Origin: Phocoena phocoena
Lineage: Eukaryota; Chordata; Mammalia; Artiodactyla; Phocoenidae
DNA length: 64,000 nucleotides
NCBI RefSeq assembly: GCF_963924675.1
Contig: NC_089240.1
Location: 117,929,680 to 117,993,679 of the forward strand
Reading direction: 5' to 3'
In this document: piece by piece, positions 42,583 through 53,193 of the stretch
How the letters are laid out: each line of letters starts with the position of its first letter
How positions within the stretch are numbered: the stretch's first letter is position 1
Notes under the pieces: model-generated
The model's database searches: none
What the model saw: the letters and a program-made list of their open reading frames with translations, nothing else
Told to the model about the DNA's origin: nothing
Made by a program: the position numbers and the translations under genes

Positions 42583-42774
42583 TCTTTTTTTTTAATTAAA
42601 AATAATTTATTTATTTGGTTGTGCTGTGTCTTAGTTGCAGCACGTGGGCTCCATAGTTGTGGCATGTGAACTCTTAATTGCAGCATGCATGTAGGATCTA
42701 GTTCTCTGACCAGGGATTGAGCCTGGCCCCCCTGCATTGGGAGCACAGAGTCTTATCTGCCAGGGAATTCCCTA
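42583..42774 (-). mobile_element. SINE, CHR-related, in L1 element Y
   Basis: Antisense: T run and 'taatttatttatttggttgt', 'gtcttagttgcagcacgtgg', 'gttctctgaccagggattga', 'gcctggcccccctgcattgg', 'tctgccagggaattccc'. Contains part of the extended tail block. More diverged than the young CHR copies. Confidence 0.9.
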
Positions 42775-43340
42775 TTTCTTTTTCTTGTCTGATTGCTGTG
42801 GCTAGGACTTCCAAAACAATGTTGAATAAAAGTGGCAAGAGTGGGCATCCTAGTCTTGTTCCTGATCTTAGAGAAAATGCTTTCAGCTTTTGACCATTGA
42901 GTATGATGTTAGCTGTGGGTTTGTCATATATGGCCTTTATTATGTTGAGGTATGTTCCCTCTGTGCCCACTAATGTCGTATATCACACTGATTGATTGGC
43001 AGATATTGCAAAATCCTTGCATCCTGGGATAAATCCCACTTGATCCTGGTGTATGATCCTTTTAATGTAATGTTGGATTCGGTTTGCTGATATTTTATTG
43101 AAGATTTTTGCATGTAGGTTCATCAATGAAATTGGACTGTAATTTTCTTTTTTGTGTGATATATTTATCTGGTTTTGGTATCAGGGTGATGCTGGCCTCA
43201 TAGAATGAGTTTGGAAGTGTTCCTTCTTCTGCAAATTTTGGGAATACTTTCAGATGGATAGGTGCTAACTCTTCTCTAAATGTTTCATCCAGTTCATCTG
43301 TGAAGCCGTGTGGTCCTGGACTTTTGTTCGTTCTCCCAGG

Positions 43341-44332
43341 TGTATTTTTGTTATTGATTTCTAATTTAATTCTGCTGGGGTCAGAGAACATAAAATATTT
43401 TAAAATATATTGAAACTCATTTTGCGGCCCAGAATTAGGTCTGTTTTGGTGTAGATCAAAGTTGGTTGATGTAGGTTTTAAATATTATATATCCTTACTG
43501 ATTTCTTTGTCTTCTTAATTTATCAGTCAAGAAGAATTATTAGAAGAGTGTTTGTATCTACAACTATGATTGTGGATTTATCTGTTTCTCTATTTTTGTA
43601 AATTTTTGCTTCATGTATTTGGAGCTCTATTATTGCCTACTTAGTTACGATTGTTATATATTCTTGATGCATTAACCCTTTTATCATTGTCAAATGATAC
43701 CAATTTCTGGTAATGCTTATTGTTTTGAAGTCTACTTTGTCTGATATTAGTGTACTTACAACAGCTTTCTTATGCTTTGCATTTGCATGTATATCTCGTT
43801 CCATCCTTTTACTTTCAAGCTAGCTGTGTTTTTATATTTGAAGTGTGTTTCTTGTTAAGGACATATAGTTGGATGTTAATTTTTGAATCCATCAACCTCT
43901 GTCTTTTAGTTGGAGTGTTTAAGCCATTTATATTTAATAAAATTATTGATACGACTATGTTTAAGTCTACTCTCTTTCTATTTGGTTTTTAAATTTGTTC
44001 CTTCTGTTATTTGTTATAGTCTTCCTTCTTTCTTGTATTCTTTTGGGTTAATTGAGTATTTTTTGTATTCCATTCTATTTCCTCTATTGGATTTTTAGCA
44101 GTATCTTTTTGTATTATTTTTTTAGTTGTTGTAAGATTACTATATGCATCCTTATCACATTTTACACAGAAATAATAACATTAAATATATAGTATTCTAT
44201 AATGTAATTACATTTATATTTACCCTGTTCTTAGTTATATTATTGTCATATATTTTACTTTTACTTAAAGTATAACAGCCATAATACATTATTATTTTCT
44301 GCTTTCAGTATTCAATTGCCTTTAAAATTTTT
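43341..44332 (-). mobile_element. Old L1M (element G) resumed: ORF2 5' part
   Basis: 'gttattgatttctaatttaa', 'gctggggtcagagaacataa', 'tttttgcttcatgtatttgg', 'agtctactttgtctgatatt', 'ttggatgttaatttttgaat', 'gtcttttagttggagtgttt' follow the antisense ORF2 endonuclease region, joining directly to the text at 39157. Then comes a decayed spacer. Confidence 0.82.
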
Positions 44333-44782
44333 TTTTTTAATTTCTTTAATTAATTAATTTATGGCTGCACCAGGTCTTAGTTACAGCACGTGCGATCTTC
44401 ATTGCATCATGTGTGATCTTTCATTGCAGTGTGTGGGCTCTTTGTTGTGGCATGGGGGCTTCTCTCTAGTTGCAGCACACATGCTTCTCTCTAGTTGTGG
44501 CATGCGGGTTTTTCTCTCTCTAGTTGTGGTGCGTGGGCTCTGGAGTGCGTGGGCTCTGTAGTTGTGGTATGTGGGCTCCAGAGTATGTGGGCTCTGTAGT
44601 TTGTGACACATGGACCCTCTAGTTGAGGCGTGTGGGCTCAGTAGTTGTGACGCGCAGGCTTAGTTGCCCTGCAGCATGTGGGCTTTTAGTTCCCTGACCA
44701 GCGATCGAACCCATGTCCCCTGCATTGGAAGGCAGATTCTTTACCACTGGACCACCAGGGAAGTCCCACCTTTAAAATTTTT
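44319..44782 (-). mobile_element. Long SINE with internal 20-bp repeats (14-bp duplication)
   Basis: Body 44333-44768 in antisense, flanked by cctttaaaattttt at 44319-44332 and 44769-44782. The head 'ggaccaccagggaagtccc' and B-box complement 'gatcgaacccatgtcccctg' are CHR-like. The tail is expanded by repeated 'tagttgtggcatgtgggctc' units. About 436 bp, twice the usual CHR length. Confidence 0.92.
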
Positions 44783-45083
44783 AATGAAAGAAAGAAAAAT
44801 AATGTTTTATATTTACTACTGATTTAGCATTTCCATTGCTCTTCATTTCTTACCTTAGACCTGAATTTCCATCTTGTATCAACACCCTTCAGCCTGAAAA
44901 AAATTCTTAGCATTTTCAGACAGTGAATGTGCTAGCAACAGATTTTCTCAGCTTTTGTTTTTATGAAACTGTTTTTATTTTGCCTTGATTTTTGCAAGGT
45001 ATTTTTTCTGGACATACATTTCTACATCAACAGAATTTTCTAAAATTTCAGCACTTTAATGATGTTATTCTTTGATTTTCAGG
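44783..45083 (-). mobile_element. Old L1M (element G), ORF1-ORF2 spacer region
   Basis: 'tgctagcaacagattttctc' then 'tttattttgccttgattttt', 'gcaaggtattttttctggac', 'atttcagcactttaatgatg' match the antisense ORF1 3' part of old L1M. Confidence 0.8.
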
Positions 45084-45554
45084 CCTCCATTGTTTCTTTC
45101 TTATTTTAATTTTTAATTTATTTTTTGGCTGCATTGGGTCTTTGCTGCATGCAGGCTTTCTCTAGTTGTGGCGAGAGGGGGCTACTCTTCATTGTGGTGC
45201 ATGGGCTTCTCATTGCGGTGGCTTCTCTCGTGGAGCACGGGCTCTAGGCATGCGGGCTTCAGTAGTTGCAGCATGTGGGCTCGGTAGTTGCGGCACATGG
45301 GCCCTAGAGTGTGCAGGCTTCAGTAGTTGCGACACGTGGGCTCAGTAGTTGTGGTGCGTGGGCTCCAGGGTGCACGGGCTCAGTAGTTGTGGCTCATGGG
45401 CTCTAGAGCACAGGTTTAGTAGTTGTGCTTCATGGGCTTAGTTGCTCCACAGCATGTGGGATCTTCCTGGACCAGGGATTGAACCTGTGTCGCCTGCATT
45501 GGCAGGTGGATTCTTAACCATGGTGCCACCAGGGAAGTCCCTCCATTGTTTCTT
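45084..45554 (-). mobile_element. Long SINE with internal repeats (15-bp duplication)
   Basis: Body 45099-45539, flanked by exact 15-bp repeats cctccattgtttctt at 45084-45098 and 45540-45554, which lie in element G. Head 'gccaccagggaagtcc', B-box complement 'ggattgaacctgtgtcgcct', expanded tail of 'cagtagttgtggctcatggg'-like units. About 441 bp. Confidence 0.95.
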
Positions 45555-46075
45555 ATTTGAAGCCATCTGTAATTCTTGTTGTTTCCCTGGTCATAATGTG
45601 TCTCTTTTCTCTGATTACTTTGAACATTTTTAAATTTATCTTTTCAGCAATTTGTCTATGGTGTGTTTAGGTGAGGTTTTCTTTAGGAGTTTCACTAATT
45701 TTCCTGAATCTATGGGTTGTTATTTTTGGTCAAACTTCAAATTCTTTTTTCTGACTCATTCCTCTGGTATTACAATTGCATGTTTCTTAAGAGTCCTTGA
45801 TTTTGCTCCAAAGGTAATTGAGCCTCTCAGGTTTTTTTTCAGTATATTTTCTGTTTGTGCATCATTTGCGATAAATTTATTGACCTATCTTCAAGTTCAT
45901 TGATCCTCATTTCTGTTGTGTTCCAATCTACTATAAAATTTTTTAATCCAATGATTTTTTGACTCAGATATCATATTTTTCAGTTCTAGGATTTCCATTT
46001 GTTTTTTTTATAGCTTCTGAATCTCCCCTGAACTTCTCCATCTTTTAATCCATTATATCCATCTTTTCCTCAATA
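45555..46075 (-). mobile_element. Old L1M (element G), ORF1 region
   Basis: 'tttcagcaatttgtctatgg', 'gtgtgtttaggtgaggtttt', 'tcctgaatctatgggttgtt', 'gacctatcttcaagttcatt', 'cagttctaggatttccattt', 'tccatcttttaatccattat' follow antisense L1M ORF1. No intact ORF1. Confidence 0.82.
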
Positions 46076-47275
46076 CTTTTTTTTATTGACATAAAATTCA
46101 CAAAACCGAATTACCCATTTTAAAGTGTACAGTTTAGTGGCATTTGGTACATTCACCATGTTGTACAACCATAACCTCTGTCTACTTCCAAAATATTTGC
46201 ATCATCCCAAATGAAAAACCTGTAGCTATTAGGTAGTCACTTCCAACGTCCCCCAACACGTAGAAGCCACTAATCTACTATGGATTTGCTTACTGTAGAT
46301 ATTTCATATAAATAGAATCATACAATACATTACTTTTGTGTCTGGCTTCTTTCATTTAATGTAATGTTTTCAAGGTGCATCCATGTTATAACATGTATCA
46401 GAACTTCATTCCTTTTTATGGCTGTATAATGTTCCATTATATTTATATACCCCATTTATCCATTCATCAGTTGATGGAGACTTGGATTGTTTCCAGCTTT
46501 TGACTGTTGTGTATAGTGCTGCTATGAATATTTATGTGCAATTTTTTGTTTGAATACTTCTTTAAAAATTTTTTTGTTATATACATAGGAGTGAAATTGC
46601 TAGGTCACATGATAACTCTATGTTCAACTTTTTGAGGAACCACCAAATGGTTTTCCACAGTAGCTGCACCATTTTACATTCCCATCAGCAATATATGAGG
46701 ATTTCAGTTTCTCCACATCCTTGCCAACATTTGTTTTTGACTGTCTTTTTGACTGTTGATATCCTAGTGGGTGTGAAGCAATAGCTCACTTTGATTTGAT
46801 TTATATTTCCCTAATGGTTAATGATGCTGAACCTCTCATGTGCTTATTGACCATTTGTATATTTTCTTTGGAGAAATGTCTATCCAAGTCCTTTGCCTAT
46901 TTTCAGACTGGGTTGTTTATCTTTTTGTTTTTGAGTTGTATGAGTTCTTTATATATTTTGGTTACTAGACCCATATCAGATATATGATTTGTAAATATGT
47001 TCTTCCATTTTGTGGTTTGTCTTTTCACTTTCCTGGTAGTGTCCTCTGATGCACAAGAGTTTTAAATTGTGACAAAGTCTAATTTTCTTTTTTTTTTTTT
47101 CTTTTGTTGCTCGTGCTTTCGGTGTTATGTGTAAAAATTCATTGCCAAATCCAAGGTACAAAGATAATATCCCTATCTTTCCTTCTTAGAGTTTTATGGT
47201 TTTAGCTCTTATATTTAGGTCACTGATCCATTTTGAGTTAATTTTTGTATATGGTATGAGGCAGGCTTTCAGCTG
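46076..47275 (-). mobile_element. L1 (element Z), 3' UTR and ORF2 C-terminus, older type
   Basis: 'tattgacataaaattcacaa', 'accattttacattcccatca', 'ttgccaacatttgtttttga', 'ggagaaatgtctatccaagt', 'gatccattttgagttaattt' give an L1MB/MC-like 3' end in antisense. Inserted in element G's ORF1. Confidence 0.87.
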
Positions 47276-47579
47276 TAGCATTAATTTATTTCTTCAGATT
47301 AAATTGGTAGCTGCTAGTGTTTCCTGGGAGGAAAAAAATTTTTTAAACCTTGAGAACTGACGTAAGCTCCATCTTCTGCTACAGCTTTGAAGATATCTCA
47401 ACCCAGCTGAAGAAAGAAGAGCATAAGAGCTCTAAAACCCCTTAGCTTTACATTTGACATCCTCAGCCATCTAACACCAACCTGCTTTTTCAGGTATATC
47501 TCTTGCCTTTTCTCTAATTAGATGCTCCAAGCCGAGCAAATTGTCCCTCCCTACCTCAACCTCAGCAGCCCTTTCTTTT
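47276..47579. other. No feature seen
   Basis: Ordinary sequence; nothing recognised. Confidence 0.35.
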
Positions 47580-47690
47580 GTAAGTATCTTGCTAGAACTA
47601 TGTCTATCTCATTGACCACTGTATTTCCAGCATCTAGCATGATGCATGGCACACATAGTGAAGTCGCTCCTTACACATGAAACAGGTCCT
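47580..47690 (+). mobile_element. L2 LINE 3' end (sense)
   Basis: 'tatgtctatctcattgacca', 'ctgtatttccagcatctagc' and 'atgatgcatggcacacatag' match the L2 end. Confidence 0.7.
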
Positions 47691-48174
47691 AAAGTCAGCA
47701 CATAAAATGAAAAGCACATGGTTTAAATTACTTTTGATGATGTCTTATGAAGGTGCCACATTGGAGAATGACATCCTTCTCTCAGAAAGTCCAGCATGAC
47801 CAGCCTTTTTTCCAGTGTGGATTGCAGATCACTGGGTTGTTCTTTTTGTTTGACCCCCAGATTAAGTAGTTGGCTTGCACTAGGAGTTGGCCATACTATA
47901 TGAAAAATACATATCTTTAAACAAAAGAATGATACTCAGGAAAGTGAGGTGTTCACACTAGAAGACAGAAAACCAGATTCTTGCATCTTATCTCACAGTA
48001 GATTCAAGGTATATATTAAATGAATGTAATGGTAGGAGGATTTGCCCATACTATCTCTCCTAGTGTGTATTGCTGAGTTCACGTAAATGAAATATGCCTA
48101 TGCATGCCAATGTTGTAGACATTCAGAAGTTTCTTTGCATGAGTGACTTAATTAATGCGGTTCTCTCTACTTGA
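47691..48174. other. No feature seen
   Basis: Nothing recognised. Confidence 0.35.
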
Positions 48175-48294
48175 ATGTCTTCCTTTTGTCTCTGCCCATC
48201 AAAACCCTTTATGTTTTTCAGAGCCCGGCTGATGACCCACTTATCCCCCCAAGAGGCCAATTATTTCACTTATTATGTGTCTCCTCTCCAGAGC
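48175..48294 (+). mobile_element. L2 LINE fragment (sense)
   Basis: 'ctgcccatcaaaacccttta' followed by 'tttttcagagcccggctgat' and 'ccccccaagaggccaattat' match the L2 region 'ttcaaggcccagctcaaatgccacctcc'. Confidence 0.6.
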
Positions 48295-48566
48295 ACAATG
48301 CAAAGCACCTTATATGCTTTGCCCTCCTCTAATGCTCACAGCAATCCTATGAAAGAGGAATGATATTTTTCCTGTTTTAAGGATGAGAACATGAGATTTA
48401 GAGAAGTTAACTATCTTGCCCAAGGTAGGTGGCATCTACCTTGCTCACTGCTGTCTCTCCAAGAACAGTGTCTGGCATGTAATCCATGTTCAAAAAATAC
48501 CGCTGACTGCATAGAATGACTGTCAGACTCCAAGCCTATATGCTTAGCCCATCTGCCAAGGGCTTT
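48295..48566 (-). mobile_element. MIR SINE (antisense), interrupted by L2 3' tail
   Basis: MIR blocks at 48295-48430 ('aatcctatgaaagaggaatg', 'gagatttagagaagttaact') and about 48505-48566 ('tgtcagactccaagcctata'). Between them 48431-48503 reads as a sense L2 3' tail ('ccttgctcactgctgtctct', 'acagtgtctggcatgtaatc'). Confidence 0.7.
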
Positions 48567-49617
48567 TTGACGTGTTTCAGTTAATGGCCCCAATCATACT
48601 TTCGTATTCTATTATCTGCCTATTGCTCCTGTCAATAATATACTGTTGATCTTCATTTGCTTTAAATTTGTGTTACAAAAACTATAGGTATCATAAATGT
48701 TTTTTCAAACTCCACCCACTCCTGGCGAGTCGGATATGCTTTCCAACTCCTATTCCCTTCTCTTTCCTCATATCTCCCACAAGATATAAGGTCTGTACCA
48801 TCCAAATCATATTTAACAAAATATTGCTTTTTGTGGCAGAGGCTTGAATACACACCTCCCCTCCTCTCTTAGATGCTGACTGAGTAGTATCATTCTGAAG
48901 CATTCATTACTGAACCCTAGTCTTGATAAGCCACGTGTCTAGAGATAATTGCTTTTCTGCCAACATGTTCAATACCCTGACAATCTGGACTGAAGGGGAT
49001 GTTCCTTGCAGGCCTCCTGGTTTCCCTCACATAAGTGTCTTGCTGCCCGTCCTGAAAGAAACTGGTTGAAGGATGATCATGCCTAAGTCTGCCTGGTCAG
49101 GTGACTGGCAATTTTGACGCATCAGAAATTTACAAAATGCATTTTACTGCTGATTGAATGTACAAAAGAGAAGGGAGAAGGATGACTTCTTAAATATTGA
49201 TGTGATCTATTTAGAGCTTCTGATTTATTAATGATGTAGACATGTCTGCTCCCATGGCTTCATGGAACCCTTGGACCATTCTGAAGTTCCAGTGTAGGAA
49301 CAACCTTAGCTTTTATTAATCAGAAAAACAGAGACACAACGATAATCATCAACCACAAACTGTCATCTTTTTAAACAAACAGGCTTATGGTGAGATTTGC
49401 AAACACAGAAGTCATGGTTAGTTGGGACCATATAATAAAAGGATCCAAGTTTCCCTTCAGAAAATCATAAACAGCAAAGTATTTGTGTGAATTGGGTAGA
49501 AATGACTAAACTAGATTTCTAACAGAATTTTTCATAGGCCATACCAATGTCATTCCTAGGCAATCAATCATTTTAATTACTGTAGTCAGGAGGAATGAGT
49601 GGAGAGACAGATTTGGG
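48567..49617. other. No gene supported
   Basis: About 1 kb without a recognised repeat or gene. Short antisense frames at 48662-48903 overlap each other and show no domain. Confidence 0.4.
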
Positions 49618-49842
49618 CATTGTATAATAAGGGGTTACTGCATGCCAAGTCCTTTAAATGTATTAGCTCATTTGATTCTCATAACTCTGGGATGTGGGTA
49701 CTGTTTTCATTCCCATCTTACAGATGAGGAAATTGAGGCTCACAGATTGTGAATTGTTTGTGATTATAGCCTGTAATGGCAGAGCTGGGATTTGAATTCA
49801 GATCCTGTGCTCATTTTACTATACCACACTGCCTCTCAGTGG
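49618..49842 (-). mobile_element. MIR SINE (antisense)
   Basis: 'tgtattagctcatttgattc', 'cccatcttacagatgaggaa', 'attgaggctcacagattgtg', 'cagagctgggatttgaattc' mark an almost complete MIR. Confidence 0.93.
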
Positions 49843-49937
49843 TACCTATTAACCGCTGATAATAATAGCCAACATTTATTGGTAACTGTAAGAACAGAAG
49901 AATGGAAAAGTGGATACAATCCTTCTGCTTTATAAAT

Positions 49938-50172
49938 AATAGTTACCGTTTATTGAGTGCTAGACATGGTGATAGGGGCTTTACATGTAACAACTCATTT
50001 AATCATCAAACCCCGCTATGAGACAGGCATTATCGATATCTCCATTTTACAGATGAGAGTGGGCAGGTGTCTGGTGGTTAAGTAACTTAACCACAAGAAA
50101 GAAAGTTTCAGAGCCAGATTTCAAACCTGTCTGTCAGATGCTGGAGCTAGAGCCCATATACCACTAGTTCAA
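49938..50172 (-). mobile_element. MIR SINE (antisense)
   Basis: 'agttaccgtttattgagtgc', 'catgtaacaactcatttaat', 'ctccattttacagatgagag', 'cagagccagatttcaaacct'. Same orientation as the preceding MIR, about 100 bp apart; a MIR-end motif also sits at 49862-49882. Confidence 0.92.
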
Positions 50173-50184
50173 GAGTCAGCTGAT

Positions 50185-50243
50185 GAGGCTGTGAAAAATA
50201 TGGATTCCTTGGCCCCATCCCTGAGAGTCGGATTTGATAGGTC
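50185..50243. mobile_element. MER5-like hAT fragment
   Basis: 'aaatatggattccttggccc' and 'catccctgagagtcggattt' match the MER5 middle ('gcagattcctgggccccacccccagagattctgatt'). Confidence 0.6.
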
Positions 50244-50605
50244 TTTTCCAGCTTTATTGAGGTATAATTAACAAATGTAATATAGTTGGAATAATACAGC
50301 CCTTTCAGACTGGCTTCTTTCACTCAGCAATATGCAAACTATAGAGACAATGAAAAGGTCAGTTGATGCCAGGGGTTTGGGAGGAGGGAAGGATGAACGG
50401 GTGGAGCCTAGGGGATCTTTAGGGTGGTGAAATTATTCTATATGATACTATGATCGTGGATTCATGACATTATGCATTTGTCAAAATGCATAGAACTGTG
50501 CAGCATGAAGAGTGAACCTTAATGTAAACTAATGCCTTCAGTTAATCATGTATCAATATTGGTTTATCAGGTATAACAAATGTACCTCACAGCTCTAAGT
50601 AAGAT
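50244..50605. mobile_element. Two old L1 pieces, antisense then sense
   Basis: 50244-50330 is antisense L1 3' UTR ('cagctttattgaggtataat', 'tggcttctttcactcagcaa'). 50333-50605 is sense L1 3' region ('gtcagttgatgccaggggtt', 'gatactatgatcgtggattc', 'atgcatagaactgtgcagca'). Could be one element with an inversion or two insertions. Confidence 0.7.
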
Positions 50606-51239
50606 GTGATATCTTTGTTGAATTTATTTCTTTTCTTTGGTGGCTCTTCTATCTGGTAGTATTGGCCTCATAGACCAATTTGCGAAGTGTTCCCTAGGGC
50701 GGTGGCCCTATAGCCTTCTTGGTTTCTCCTCCCAACGTGGGACCTACACACTCCCAGTGAACTGGGGCACCGGAGATCAGGACGCAGGATATTCAGGCTG
50801 CTGTACCTGGCTGGGTGTGGAGTGGGACTGTAGACCTCCCTGCCACACTTGCCTAAAATAGCTTTTGTAACACGGAGTTGGGGCCTGCCCCTCCCAGGGA
50901 GACACCATAGCCCTAGACTAAGAGTTGAGGGGAGAGGAGTCCCTATTTTCCTGACTGCACCTGCTTGGAGTAGAGCTCTCAGAGTAGATTCTTCCAAAAT
51001 AGAGCTGGGAGAAGAGGAAGGGCAGAGCAGAGATGGCTCAGATACCACAGAGTCACTGTTCTTACCACGATTTAGTAGATTTCCTTGATTGTATTTTTCT
51101 CTACTTGCTATATGCCCTTAGGAAAATTTCCAGAGACTTTCAATTATTTAAAAATTTTTGTCCAGATAAATGGTTGTTTATTGGGGTGTGAGCTGCAATC
51201 CTCACTCCACCACACTGGAAATCTTATATAAGATTTTAC
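50606..51239. other. No gene supported
   Basis: GC-richer block at 50690-51060. A 126-codon antisense frame (50668-51048) has low-complexity Ser/Pro/Leu content and no domain. The piece 51110-51230 ('tttttgtccagataaatggt') recalls old L1 text. No call made. Confidence 0.4.
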
Positions 51240-51524
51240 CTTCTGTCATGCGAGCAGATTGTCTCTCTTGCTGACATTGATGAAGCAAGCAGCTATGTTG
51301 TCAGTTACTCTGTGGAAGAGACCTACATTGTCAGTTACCCTCAAGGACCTGAGGGCAGCTCTGACAGAGGTAATAGCAACAAGAAACTGCCTGTTGATCT
51401 GAATTCAGCAAACAACCGTGTGAGCTTGGGAATGAGTCTTTCCCCAGCTGAGCCTCAAGGTGCAACCACAGCCCTAGCTCAGGGCTTGATTGCAGCCTTT
51501 GTGAGATCCTGAAGCCGAGGATCA

Positions 51525-51558
<34 letters not shown>

Positions 51559-51679
51559 GCATATAGCGAAGCTGCGCCCAGACTCCTGACCCACAGAAAC
51601 TGTGAGATTGTAAATACCTGTTGTTTTAAACCACTAAGTTTGTGGTCATTTCTTATGCGGTGATAGATAACTAATATGA
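51240..51679 (+). mobile_element. MaLR-type LTR, 3' half (MLT1 class)
   Basis: 'ctcctgacccacagaaactg', 'tgagattgtaaatacctgtt', 'gttttaaaccactaagtttg' and 'gcggtgatagataactaata' match the MLT1 LTR 3' end. Ancient solo LTR without internal genes, carrying an expanded TA repeat. Confidence 0.8.
51527..51556. repeat. (TA)n microsatellite
   Basis: About 15 TA units inside the LTR. Confidence 0.95.
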
Positions 51680-51738
51680 TGGCATAAAATAAAATTGAAA
51701 TGGTTATAATATTTAAAAAGAGCCTGTGATATAATACT

Positions 51739-52169
51739 ATGTATGCTTCTTTGTTTCTTTTTTTATAATTTTTTTGGAGTATAGTTGATTTACAGTGTTG
51801 TGTTAGTTTCAGGTGTACAGCATAGTGATTCAGTTATACATATACATATATTCATTCTTTCTCAGTTTCTTTTCCCGTATAGGTTATTATAGAATATTGA
51901 GTAGAGCTCCCTGTGCTAAACAGTAAGTCCTTCTTGGTTCTCTATTTTATATATAGTAGTGTGTGTACATTAATCCCAAACTCCTAATTTAGTATTTCTT
52001 ATATGGCAGGTGCGCTAGCAATGAATTCTCCAGTTTTTGTTTATCTGGGAATATTGTTGTTTCACCTTCATGTTTTTAAATTAATTTTTTATTGGCATAG
52101 AGTTGCTTTACAATGTTGTGTTAGTTTCTGCTGTACAGCAAAGTGAATCAGCTACATGTATGCTTCTTT
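51739..52169 (-). mobile_element. Composite L1 insertion with 14-bp duplication
   Basis: Exact repeats atgtatgcttcttt at 51739-51752 and 52156-52169 enclose three parts, all antisense: an L1 3' UTR (about 51757-51992), about 80 bp of old L1M ORF1-region text (51993-52072, 'gaattctccagtttttgttt'), and the last 83 bp of another L1 3' UTR (52073-52155). The sequence outside the duplications is not L1. Confidence 0.85.
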
Positions 52170-52390
52170 ATTAATGCATTAAATAACCAGATCTAGCAAT
52201 GGATCTAATATTTGCCATTATTTAAAAGTAGTTATGAGCATTAAATATATTTCAGGGCATCTGCAACAACAATAAGTGAAATAAAGATGTGTGATTGCTT
52301 TTGCTGAAAGAGGTACAAGTACTGTTAATACTATGGATTGTTGCCACATTCATACTTGAAAGAACTGCTAAATTTTATTTAGAGGTAAAT

Positions 52391-53193
52391 GAAAATAAAT
52401 GTTTAAACTATTTTTTTTATTGAAGTACAGTTGACTTACAATGTTGTGCTAGTTTCTGGTGTACAGCAAAGTGATTCAGTTATACATATATGCATACATT
52501 CTTTTTCATATTCTTTTCCGTTATGGTTTATTACAGGATATTGAATATAGTTCCCTGTCCTATCCAGTAAGACCTTGTTGTTTATCTATTTTATATGTAG
52601 TAGTGTGTATCTGTTAATCCCAAACTCCTAATTTATTCCTCCCCTACCCCCTTTCCCCTTTGGTAACCATAAGTTTGTTTTCTATGTCTGTGACTCTATT
52701 TCTGTTTTGTAAATAAGTTGATTTGTATCATTTTTTTAGATTCCACATATAAGTGATATCAGATGATATTTGTCTTTCTCTGTCTGGTTTACTTCACTTA
52801 GTATCATAATCTCTAGTTCCATCCATGTTGCTGCAAATGGCATTATTTTATTCTTTTTCATGGCCAAGTAGTATTCCATTGTATATATATACCACATCTT
52901 CTGTATCCATTCCTCTGTTGATGGATATTTAGGTTGCTTCCATGTCTTGGCTATTGTAAATAGTGCTGCTACAAACATTTGGGTGCATGTATCTTTTCAA
53001 ATTAGAGTTTTCATCTTTTCTGGGTATATGCCCAGGAGTGGGATTGCTGGATCATATGGCAACTCAATTTTTAGTTTCTTTTAAGGAACCTCTATACTGT
53101 TCTCCATAGTGGCTGCACCAATTTACATTCCCACCAACAATGTAGGAGGGTTCCCTTTTCTCCACAACCTTTCCAGCAGAAAATAAAAGTTTA
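52391..53193 (-). mobile_element. L1 3' end with near-perfect 15-bp duplication
   Basis: 3' UTR and ORF2 C-terminus in antisense between gaaaataaatgttta (52391-52405) and gaaaataaaagttta (53179-53193). 5'-truncated within ORF2 just after 'ttctccacaacctttccagc'. Confidence 0.95.
52736..52978 (-). pseudogene. L1 ORF2 C-terminal remnant
   Basis: Antisense frame with FVAALFTIAKTWKQPKYPST and EEWIQKMWYIYTMEYYLAMK followed by KNKIMPFAATWMELEIMILS; diagnostic ORF2 C-terminus, about 80 codons, truncated. Confidence 0.94.

Larger units (their letters stand above)
40469..43340 (-). mobile_element. L1 (element Y), 3' UTR through RT domain
   Basis: Poly-T start, cetartiodactyl 3' UTR ('ttattggagtatacttgata', 'ctatacagtaggtccttatt'), ORF2 C-terminus, thumb, RT palm and fingers in antisense, up to 'gtggtcctggacttttgttc'. 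Younger than X by divergence. A SINE interrupts it at 42583-42774. Whether all of 41790-43340 belongs to Y or partly to X is unclear. Confidence 0.9.

Noticed and set aside
50668..51088. Possible exon in a GC-richer block
   Set aside because: Overlapping frames on both strands, low-complexity composition, no domain, and no convincing paired splice sites.
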